Below are positions 50,972-60,845 of a DNA stretch of 64,000 bases, piece by piece. A program made the position numbers and the translations under genes. The notes beneath the pieces were generated by a model. That model had not been told where the DNA came from. It saw only the letters and a list, made by a program, of their open reading frames with translations, and ran no database searches. The stretch is from Orobanche coerulescens. Taxonomy: Eukaryota; Streptophyta; Magnoliopsida; Lamiales; Orobanchaceae. The stretch's first letter is position 1, and every line of letters begins with the position of its first letter. The stretch is from assembly GCA_033398695.1 (NCBI GenBank), contig CM065801.1:50416358-50480357 (forward strand), read 5' to 3'.

Positions 50972-51321
50972 TTAGCGCACGCTATACTTATTGGTTAGCG
51001 TGCGCTATGGTGCGGTTGTTAGCGCACGCTACATGTGTGGTAGCGCACGCTAACGAGTGGTGCAGAATCAGTCCAGAGGCCACTGGACTGGGTTCAGACG
51101 TTGATCAGCGCACGCTATGTAGTATCATAGCGCGCGTTAGAGTGCATTAGTAGCGCACGCTAGGGTGAGGATAGCGCGCGCTACTCGGTAGTTCAGGGAA
51201 GTCCAGGGGATACTGGACTGGGACAGAAGGTCCCGTTAGCGCACGCTAATAATTGTGATTAGCGCATGCTAACAGTGTGCCCCGATAGCGCACGCTAATC
51301 CTGAAGATTAGCGCACGCAAT
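50972..51321 (+). repeat. Palindrome array in E4 left LTR, TAGCG-NN-CGCTA
   Basis: Twelve units of TAGCG(CA/TG/CG)CGCTA or near-copies, spaced 15-60 bp. Two inverted pairs AGTCCAG/CTGGACT are mixed in (51070-51089 and 51200-51219). The array ends at the TATA hairpin. The right LTR carries the same array at about 56295-56642. Confidence 0.93.
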
Positions 51322-51349
51322 GCTGTCCAGTGTATATAAACTGGACAGC
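51322..51349 (+). promoter_or_regulatory. TATA box in the loop of a perfect hairpin, E4 left LTR
   Basis: GCTGTCCAGT (51322-51331) and ACTGGACAGC (51340-51349) are perfect inverted repeats around GTATATAA. The right LTR has the identical structure at 56645-56672. This is the likely LTR core promoter. Confidence 0.85.
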
Positions 51350-52254
51350 AGTCGTGGAACGTCATTTCCACTTCATTTCTTCTCCTCTCCGCGGGTTTGA
51401 GACAAAGGCGACTGGGGTCCGAACTTCTTATCGATTTTCTTCCACCCCAAGGTGTTTTGGGGGCCTTTAGGTGATCCTAACATCATCTAATCAATTGTTC
51501 TTCATCGAATCAAGGTATATTTCTTGATTTCCTTCGAGTTGACTTTTTGGGGGATTTGTTGTTGATTTTGTTTTCCATACGTTTTTGATGAACCGATTTT
51601 TGTTAAATGATGTTGTTAAACATATCCTATGGATTGAACATCCATATTTTCGGTTGGGAATTCCGTTTCCATGTTTTGTCGGGTCGATTCGTGTTCTTGG
51701 CCGTTTTGGGGGAAACCCTTGAACTTTCGTCGTTTGTTCTTTGAATTCAGCGGCCTTGGGTCGTGCTATAGAATTCATTTTCATTGTTGTTATTGTTGTT
51801 CGTAGTTTATTGTTGCGGGTTGTCGTTCGGTGGAGTCGGCGGGTTCGTAGTCGGTTCGTGCCAACCTACTTCGGTCGATTCTCCATGTTGTTCTTATTCG
51901 AGGCAAGTACCTTGCCCATACTTTTCTTGTTTTGTGGATATGATAATTAGTGATCGTCCAAATGTGTTTGTTGGTCGTTTGCATTGAACTTTCAAAAGAT
52001 TCGGGTTAGCCTTGTTAAAGGCTTGTTTTCAAAACGCGTGTGTATTGTGATTGGTGTGTCTCGTAAATGACTATGTGAATCCTATGGATATGTTTGGTGT
52101 TGATGATGCACTTGGTATTTGCGTGTGGACGTATATTGTTTCATTTCGGTGCATTGTGGTTTGACGTGTTGTTTTGCTAAGTGTTTGATGCCTCTTGTTG
52201 AGTTGTTTGGATATCATTGATGTGATATGTTATTTGTGTGAATGTGTGGATATG

Positions 52255-52406
52255 GTTAAAGGTCTACGGTGACACATGACACGTGATCATGTGGTCAGGA
52301 TGCAACAAGTGATTGATCCAACCGTGAGAGCCTAAGGTAATCTACGGTGGCACATGGCATGCGATCATGTGGCCAGGATGCAACAAGTGATTGATCCAAT
52401 CGTGAG
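52255..52406 (+). repeat. Mid-LTR tandem duplication, E4 left LTR
   Basis: Two units of about 73 bp share TCTACGGTGxCACATG, GATCATGTGG and GGATGCAACAAGTGATTGAT. They recur in the right LTR at about 57580-57731. Confidence 0.88.
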
Positions 52407-52867
52407 ATGTGTGTGATTTGTTTCGCTAGCCAGCTCGGGAGGGTCCTTCGAGGCCTCGAGTGGGATTTTTGGCTTCGTCCCGGTCCTAGGCGATGCGCGT
52501 GCGTGATTACGTTGTGTTGATTTTTATGTCCGTCGAGGACACGTGATGTTGGGCTCTGGCCCTGTGAATTGTTGTCGGTTTTCTATTTGCGAAAATAAAA
52601 CCTTTGGGCTGTGACCCCTGTTGATTTTTGAAAAGATAAGGATTTGATAATCCTAATTTGTTTTCTATTAAAACTCACGAGGGTATTTTAAACCATTTTG
52701 CAAACCGTTCCCGTTAATTGTGATCTTTCGGATTTGGAAAGTTTTACTCAAACTCTTGCCTCAGGAAGTATTCATTTCGTCGTATTTTAATCTTTGAGGA
52801 TTTCTGATTATTGTCATTCTTGGAACTTGAATTGTATGGCTCATATTTTTGCACTTGTACTTGAACT

Positions 52868-52910
52868 AGCAAAACAGTGGAGTTTTGCTAACCCCCGAGT
52901 ATTCGGGGGG
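52868..52910 (+). other. Two adjacent conserved hairpins, E4 left LTR
   Basis: GCAAAAC-AGTGGA-GTTTTGC (52869-52888) is followed three bases later by CCCCCGA-GTAT-TCGGGGG (52892-52909). The same pair is at about 58190-58232 in the right LTR. On the minus strand it appears in E2 (about 16943-16983 and 30594-30634) and E1 (about 17432-17471 and 22742-22782). Confidence 0.85.
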
Positions 52911-53271
52911 TGGATGTCTATTTTTGCATTCAGGTTTTGGAGCATAGCACAGGGTCGGCACGAAGAATGATTAAAGATGAACGATACTAATCACACGAGG
53001 ATCCGTTGATGTCGTATTGGTCTAGTTGTATTTTCTTTTCCGCTGCAGTATCTTTTCCCCGTTGTACGGGAGTTTATTGTATTTTGACCCCTGCGTGGGT
53101 ATGTGTTTGGAATTGAGTTGTATGTTATTATTGAAAGACCAAATCGGTCTACTGAGTCATTTTAGCCTTAAAGGCGATGTTTAGATGTTTGATTTTAGTT
53201 ATCAGCCTGGTAGATCCTCGAGGAGAGGGTCTACGGCGTGTAATATCCCTGAGTGGATTGGGGGTGTTACA

Positions 53272-55768
53272 TAAATAGTATCGGAGCTTAAGTTGTGGAA
53301 ACCTAGGCTGTCGGGTTTAGTGGTGTCTGTTGAGTTTTTGTCTCGTCAGAATTTGTCTGACTGAGTCGTGTCGCGACGCGTCGTCTGAGTTTGTTGGTCG
53401 TGATTAGTATCGTGCTGCGATCATCATCTTCGTGCGACCTGTGGCTGTAAGTCTCCCTTCTTTGTGTTGTGCCTCGTGTGACAAGAGCTATTTTTATGAT
53501 TATTTGTTCAGTGACGGGATCCTCTTATGGATTTTGATTTCTTGATATGTGGTTATTTGACCCTCATATTTCGTTTATATGAGGAGTAGCGTTGCTGGAT
53601 TGTGCATGTTTGACTTTATTTCTTTTATCCGCTGCGTGAGTTCTTTTGAAATGGCTTTCGGTATTTTACCGACTGAGTTTTATTTCGAAAACCGATTCCC
53701 TTAACCGAGTTTTTGGCATTATGGCCTTGATCGTTTTGGCGAAATTCTTATGACGGTATTTAGTATTTTGTAAATGGCTTTTGTGAGTTTTTGAAATATT
53801 ACCGTCATCGGCCTTTTTAGCGTTTTTGTAAATGGTTTTTAGCCTGGTGGGTTCCTACGCGGGACCCACGGCGCTATAAAGTTTTGTGTAATTGCCTGAA
53901 ATTTTTGGGCATTCTAGCCCATTGAATTATCCTTGAAAACCTTGAGTATCTTAGAAAATAAATTTCGAGACGTACTTTTAAAATGAATTATTTTCTCGTG
54001 GTACATCCAAGGTGCCACAACATGTTTCAAAAATTCTTCTACCTCGAGGACCAAAATGTTTTGAGATATTTTCGATGTTTAGAAACACTTGTACTTAGAC
54101 CCGAGGGTTGGATATTCTGAAAGTTTTTCACTAAAAGAAAGGTGTCCTCATTTTTGTTCAAACGCAAGATGATTTTCAAAGTCTCGAAAATGATGTTTGT
54201 TCAACTTTTTGTAAAATGATACTCAAGATCAACTGGTGTTTCCAAACTGTTTTCAAAAGGTGGTTTTTGTTTTTTTTTTAAAAAACCCATCATTTCCTGC
54301 TTGTGGTCGGAGAAAGTGTGTATGATGTTGGTATTGTTGTTAGGGTGTTAGCCCTCCGGATTGTGATTGAATTGGTGGTGTGAACGTTGAGTCGTTCACC
54401 ACGCATATGTTTTGTTAGCCCTTGTGGGAGGTGTGATGACGATCTTTAATGTTGTCATTTCGTGGTGACTTGCGTGTTATCGCACCTGTGTGAGCTGTTA
54501 AAGCTTGAGTTTGTACATTTGTGTACATGTGTGATTGTTTCATGATGTTTGTAATTATGTGCTGGTTATTGTTCGGGCCGTTAAGGTTGCCGAACGATAC
54601 CGTCGTTGCTGTATTGTTTGTGTGTGTATTACTTTACGATGGTAATTGTTGTATATGATATGTGTTATGATTCTTTGTTGTGCTAAGTTGGCATCTCCGC
54701 TATGTTGTTTTGCGACGTTATGCCCCATTGTATCTAGCATTTGTATTTTTGGTATGCCGAGCCGAGACGTTTCAACCGTGATGTGCCGGGGCATGCACGT
54801 GTAAATTTTCCTTCTCGTCGGTAACACATTTCAAGTGTGGACTCGAGGGACACCGAATTCAGTTTTGCGAGTTGGCTACCGAGACTTTCGGAGTTCGCGC
54901 TTCAGCACAGTTATCATAATCGGCTTTGAGAGGCCTTCGAAGGATGTTTCTGTCGGTTGCTTGTTGTATCGTCTCCTTGATTTCGCTGTTGTGAGTTTCG
55001 GAGACGACACTTCTTTTAGAAGAGGTCGAATATAATACCCATATTATTTTTGGCTTTTGCATTTTCTCTTTCTCAATTCTATCGACTCGCTCGTGTTCGT
55101 TGATACTTTCTGAACTTGTTCTGTATTTCGGTTTCATCGTTCGGACGAGCTGTGATCTTGTTTTGAGTCGATCTGATTATCGCTGTGACTTTTACGAGTT
55201 CGGTTCGATTCTTGTGAACCTTGGAGTTGTTGTTTGAATTTTATTATTCTTCGTGATTCGAACACGATTGTTCGCTTTTTGTTGTCTCGACCGTTGTGGT
55301 TCGATCGTTTGATTGTTCGGTTTTTGTTGATCTCGTCTCGTGATTGTCGTGTGTTTAGACTCCTTCGGGAAATTAGTCTCGTTTCGATCTTCCAACCGTT
55401 GGGCGGTGGAACTCCGTATTTGTTCAGCGTTTGGCTCGCGTTTTGATTGATGAACCATTGGGTTGGTCAATCGTATTGATTTTCGTTCATTGTGTTTTGT
55501 AATTGTTCGGATAATCGACTCGATTGTATTGTCTGTTTGATGACGCTTGTCACTTGTTGATTTTATTATGTCTCTATCGGTGGCGTTGTGTTAGTCGTCG
55601 TGGAACGTATTTTCACGCCGTATGTCTCTTTGCGTTTCTTGCAGCGTTTCGCCGTCGGGCGCGAGTTTTCGGTTTTTGTGTATCTCGTCGAGTTTTCCTA
55701 GTAGGGGATATTGCTTCTCCCTACTTATTTTAAGTTTCGGGACGAAACTTCTTTTAAGGAGGGTAGAA
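53272..55768 (+). other. Internal region of E4, non-coding, with a relic LTR start
   Basis: 2497 bp without gag or pol. At about 54998-55045 the order AGTTTCGG, GACGACACTTCTTTTAGAAG, then TATAATACCCATATT copies the true PPT/LTR junction at 55734-55785. Downstream DNA (about 55190-55225) still resembles the LTR head (GACTTTTxCG, GAGTTCGxTTCGATTCTTG). The internal region thus seems to contain a diverged piece of an older LTR. Confidence 0.7.
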
Positions 55769-56644
55769 TGTAATACCCGTAATTTCGATTTCCCGTAATT
55801 TCCTTTTTTCGGTGGAAGTCCGTTTTGATGACTCACTCATGACCGTTTTATTATTCTGAGAATGATTAATTCTACACTTTTTGACATCCGAGTTCGTTTC
55901 GGTGTCTTTTTGTTGAGTTCCGTGCTTTTTAGCGACTTTTCCGCACTTGAGTTCGATTCTTGCGAATATCGTTCGAAACTGCTGTTTCGAGTTTCCCGTA
56001 AGTCCGTTTAACCTTGTTAGACGTATTGTGAACTTCGGTTTGGTTATTCGATCACGTATCGTGATTTTCGGGCGTTTTGGGCCATTTTGTAATTTACCCA
56101 AAGTCGTGGGTATCCGCATTCGTAATTGTTGTCTTGACCCTTTTTATGGTCGCATGTGAGTTTGGTTAGATCTCAAGCTCTTAGTATGATCTTATTCTAG
56201 AGCTTTCCGTGCGTATCTTGAACTTGGTGTTCCGATCGGAGGAATTTGTTGTTGTAATCATCTTTGAGAGCACTGTTGCTGTCCTTCTGAGTTGTTAGCG
56301 CACACTATACTTATTGGTTAGCGCGCGCTATGGTGCGGTTGTTAGCGCACGCTACATGTGTGGTAGCGCACGCTAACGAGTGGTGCAGAATCAGTCCAGA
56401 GGCTACTGGACTGGGTTCAGACGTTGATCAGCGCACGCTATGTAGTATCATAGCGCGCGCTAGAGTGCATTAGTAGCGCACGCTAGGGTGAGGATAACGC
56501 GCGCTACTCGGTAGTTCAGGGCAGTCCAGGGGATACTGGACTGGGTCTGAAGGTCCCGTTAGCGCACGCTAACAATTGTGATTAGCGCACGCTAACAGTG
56601 TGCCCCGATAGCGCACGCTAATCCTGAAGATTAGCGCACGCTAA

Positions 56645-56672
56645 GCTGTCCAGTGTATATAAACTGGACAGC
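56645..56672 (+). promoter_or_regulatory. TATA box in the loop of a perfect hairpin, E4 right LTR
   Basis: Same 10-bp arms and GTATATAA loop as at 51322-51349, unchanged. Confidence 0.85.
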
Positions 56673-58594
56673 AGTCGTGGAACGTCATTTCCACTTCATT
56701 TCTTCTCCTCTCCGCGGGTTTGAGACGAAGGCGACTGGGGTCCGAACTTCTTGTCGATTTTGTTCCATCCCAAGGTGTTTTGGGGGCCTTTAGGTGATCC
56801 TAACATCATCTAATCCATTGTTCTTCGTCGAATCAAGGTATATTTCTTGATTTCCTTCGACTTGACTTTTTGGGGGATTTGTTCTTGATTTTGTTTTTCA
56901 TCCGTTTTTAATGAACCGATTGTTGTTAAATGATGTTGTTAAACATATCCTATGGATTGAACATCCATATTTTCGGTTGGGAATTCCGTTTCTATGTTTT
57001 GTCGGGTCGATTCGTGTTCTTGGCCATTTTGGGGGAAACCCTTGAACTTTCGTCGTTTGTTCTTTGAATTCAGCGGCCTTGGGTCGTGCTATAGAATTCA
57101 TTTTCATTGTTGTTATTGTTGTTCGTAGTTTATTGTTGCGGGTTGTCGTTCGGTGGAGTCGACGGGTTCGTAGTCGGTTCGTGCCAACCTACTTCGGTCG
57201 ATTCTCCGTGTTGTTCTTATTCGAGGCAAGTACCTTGTCCATACTTTTCTTGTTTTGTGTATATGATAATTAGTGATCGTCTAAATGTGTTTGTTGGCCG
57301 TTTGCATTGAACTTTCAAAAGATTCGGGTTAGCCTTGTTAAAGGCTTGTTTTCAAAACGCGTGTGTATTGTGAATGGTGTGTCTTGTAAATGACTATGTG
57401 AATCCTATGGATATGTTTGGTGTTGATGATGCACTTGGTATTTGCGTGTGGACGTATATTGTTTCATTTCGGTGCATTGTGGTTTGACGTGTTGTTTTGC
57501 TAAGTGTTTGATGCCTCTTGTTGAGTTGTTTGGATATCATTGATGTGATATGTTATTTGTGTGAATGTGTGGATATGGTTGAAGGTCTACGGTGACACAT
57601 GGCACGTGATCATGTGGTCAGGATGCAACAAGTGATTGATCCAACCGTGAGAGCCTAAGGTAATCTACGGTGGCACATGGCATGCGATCATGTGGCTAGG
57701 ATGCAACAAGCGATTGATCCAACCGTGAGATGTGTGTGATTTGTTTCGCTAGCCAGCTCGGGAGGGTCCTTCGAGGCCTCGAGTGGGTTTTGTGGCTTCG
57801 TCCCGGTCCTAGGCGATGCGCGTGCGTGATTACGTTGTGTTGATTTTTATGTCCGTCGAGGACACGTGATGTTGGGCTCTGGCCCTGTGAATTGTTGTCG
57901 GTTTTCTATTTGCGAAAACAAAACCTTTGGGCTGTGACCCCTGTTGATTTTTGGAAAGATAAGGATTTGATAATCCTAATTTGTTTTCTATTAAAACTCC
58001 CAAGGGTATTTTAAACCATTTTGCAAACCGTTCTCGTTAATTGTGATCTTTCGGATTTGGAAAGTTTTACTCAAACTCTTGCCTCAGGAAGTATTCGTTT
58101 CGTCGTATTTTAATCTTTGAGGATTTCTGATTATTGTCATTCTTGGAACTTGAATTGTATGGCTCGTATTTTTGCACTTGTACTTGCACTAGCAAAACAG
58201 TGGAGTTTTGCTAACCCCCGAGTATTCGGGGGGTGAATGTCTATTTTTGCATTCAGGTTTTGGAGCATAGCACAGTGTCGGCACGAAGGATGATGAAAGA
58301 TGAACGATACTAATCACACGAGGATCCGTTGATGTCGTATTTGTCTAGTTGTATTTTCTTTTCCGCTGCAGTATCTTTTCCCCGTTGTACAGGAGTTTAT
58401 TGTATTTTGACCCCTGCGTGGGTATGTATTTGGAATTGAGTTGTATGTTATTATTGAAAGACCAAATCGGTCTACTGAGTCATTTTAGCCTTAAAGGAGA
58501 TGTTTAGATGTTTGATTTTAGTTATCAGACTGGTAGATCCTCGAGGAGAGGGTCTACAGCGTGTAATATCCCTGAGTGGATTGGGGGTGTTACA

Positions 58595-59294
58595 GGTTCG
58601 GGTCGAAGGGTGATTTGGGCCAAATATATCGACGTCTCGAAGAGACTGTTATCTTTTTATGAAAATTTTATTCGGCAAAAATTCATTTTACTAAACCGCC
58701 TCAATCCTAAAATCCGAATCTTTCGAATTAGGATAACTATTAAATTAAATTGATAATTATTGAATTAATATATTAGGATAACTATCAAGTTAATTGGTAA
58801 TTACCGGACTAATATATTAATAGAGTAAGATAAGTGTCAAAGAAACTAGTTCTAATCGATTTAGAGTTCCTCCAGCACATGCCTCTCTCTCGTCTTCACC
58901 TATAAATACCGAGTCAGAGGGGTCTGAATTAAAAGAGCATTTCTGCCTTCGGTTTTCAAGCTCTTACAGTTCAATTCTCTTCTTCGTTTTCTTCTCAATT
59001 CTCGGTCGTGTCGGTGATAATATACATATTTTATTCTAGTTCACTGAGAGTGTAGTGATCATCAAATCAGTGCATCGAGGTATTGTTTTATCTTGGAAGG
59101 CAGACGCTATACACCGTGGTGAGAGCGAATATGATTTAAGGAGACAGATCTTCTGGACTCAACATCGACTTCCTTTCGATTTAATCATCTGCAAATATTT
59201 AATTTTGCTAATACCTTCTTTGAGGGTTTTTAGTTAAATAAATCCTCTCTTCAGTTTTCTACTATTTATTCAAGTATTCAATATTTTGCCGACA
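58595..59294 (+). repeat. 3' LTR of the copia element, second part
   Basis: Matches 41570-42239 and contains a CTATAAATACC box at about 58900. Ends GCCGACA at 59294. Confidence 0.8.
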
Positions 59295-59304
59295 TATTAT
59301 ATGT

Positions 59305-59497
59305 TTCCTCCATCCTTTATAAGTGTTCCCATTTTGCCATTTTAGTCCATCCAAAAATGTTCACATTTTATTTTGGAAACTACCTATCACTTATCCGTTA
59401 TATATGTGGGTTCCTTTTTCCACCGCACATTTACTTAATATTTTATTAAAACATGTGCCCAAAAGTGTGGGAACATTTATAAAGGATGAACGGAGTA
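59305..59497. mobile_element. Stowaway-like MITE
   Basis: The left end CTCCATCCTTTATAAGTGTT and the right end AACATTTATAAAGGATGAACGGAGTA are inverted repeats of about 25 bp. The right border is TA, as in Stowaway/Mariner elements. The left border is degenerate. No coding capacity. Confidence 0.7.
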
Positions 59498-59780
59498 TAG
59501 GCCAAATTTGTACACACGATGCCAAAATCTCTAGTTTTCAGCATATATACGTCCGTAGTGATCATATCACAATATTCTGATTCCCATAGGACATTTATTA
59601 TTAGGGATGGTAGAAGAATTGGAGTTATAGTTCAATCATTCTGCATGAAATAAAAAGACATTCTGCATGAAATAAAAAGACATGTATAGGAGGAAAAAAT
59701 ATATATATACTATATAATATGTAATAAAATTGTCGTACCTACTGATTTGGTGCGTTTATATTTTGGAAGTTTAAGAAGTC

Positions 59781-60514
59781 ATGGAGGGTGGCAGCTCACG
59801 CAATTCTTCAGGTGCCTTTCTAATTGTTGTATTGTACCTACTGATTTGGTGCATCTATATTTGTGTTTGCACTAGGGAAATTTCATCGTCATCACATTGT
59901 TAATTGCTCCATCGATTCCATATAAAGAGTCATGTTTTAGAATTTATTTTTTTAGTTGTTTTTAAATAATTATAATTATAATAACTATATAATGAAAAAT
60001 AAGTAAAATAAATTTTATTTATATTCATCATCGAATTTGTACCAAATGATATTGATCATGAACCCAATTGTGAATCTACATGCATGCACGGCACTCATGT
60101 ATAACATTCATGTAGGTACCTTTATGTTGTTATCTGCAGTCTTGGATACATGATAACTCTGCTGTCACTGATGATATCCGGTTATGGAAGTACATGTCCG
60201 TACATTTTAGTAGAATACGATGATTGTTAATTGATGTTCATGGCAAATTAAATTACTGGATCGTTTCAGAATCCACGAAACCGATGTCTGAAGTGGAGAC
60301 AATGCAAAAACTACACGACGAAAAGCTGTCGAGGATTGAGGAGCTCAAGGGGAAAAAGGAGGCAATAATGCTGGAGTTGGAAAAGCTCAAGAATGAAAAT
60401 CCTAAGAAAATGAAAGGGTTCGAGGACTTGAGTGAAAACTATAACAGCAGAGGAGGTGAACTCTTGGCACTCTTGGCAGAGAGATCACAGATGGAAACCG
60501 AGAATAATGATTAA
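59781..60514 (+). CDS. Possible two-exon gene for a 91-aa coiled-coil protein
   Basis: Exon 1 (59781-59811) begins ATG and encodes MEGGSSRNSS plus one base. The donor is TCAG|GTGCCT and the acceptor TTTCAG at 60264-60269. Exon 2 (60270-60514) continues in phase to TAA, for 276 nt in total. The product is short and charged, with heptad-like Leu/Ile spacing (MQKLHDEKLSRIEELKGKK onward), so probably a coiled coil. No family is recognised. A TATATAATATG-like sequence precedes the ATG by about 70 bp. It is surrounded by transposons and could be a fragment of a larger gene. Confidence 0.45.
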
Positions 60515-60845
60515 TTAATTTGGTCAAGTCCTCAGATAGTTGATAAATCTAGCTAAGGTTCTGTGCATTTTAATGAGTCACTATTAATATTGTAGATAGT
60601 TTTATTGAAATAAGATTTTTAGGCATGGTTTAGTATTGTAATGTGTGAAGACTCGAAATTAGGAGTGTAGCACAGTCCGCCTACCACATGCCAACCAAAA
60701 TTGCGTTCAAACGGTTGAGAAATGCAGATGTTTTTCGTTGATGATTTGAAAAGTCTTGTTTTAAAATATAATTTTATCGATAAAAGAGTTCATTTTCAAA
60801 ATAAATTCTTAATAAATCTTCACATTAATATTTTTATTAAATAAA

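Larger units (their letters stand above)
50446..58594 (+). mobile_element. E4: full-length non-coding large-LTR retrotransposon
   Basis: LTRs 50446-53271 and 55769-58594 are both exactly 2826 bp and differ by scattered substitutions. The internal region (53272-55768) begins with a decayed PBS (TAGTATCGGAGC) four bases inside the LTR and ends with the PPT AAGGAGGGTAGAA. No coding frame. The flanks (AGTTA and GGTTC) do not match, so the TSD is absent or altered. Confidence 0.92.
41184..59294 (+). mobile_element. Decayed Ty1/copia retrotransposon hosting E3 and E4
   Basis: The order is 5' LTR, gag, protease, integrase, reverse transcriptase, RNase H, 3' LTR; integrase before RT is the copia arrangement. 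E3 sits between RNase H and the 3' LTR, and E4 sits inside the 3' LTR. Without them the element is about 6.8 kb. Flanks TAGTA and TATTA differ at one base, which could be a mutated TSD. Confidence 0.85.

Noticed and set aside
47072..51321. CRISPR-like array (regular short repeats with spacers)
   Set aside because: Units are 12-bp palindromes with irregular spacing inside LTR promoters of a plant retrotransposon. No cas genes, and the wrong kind of genome.
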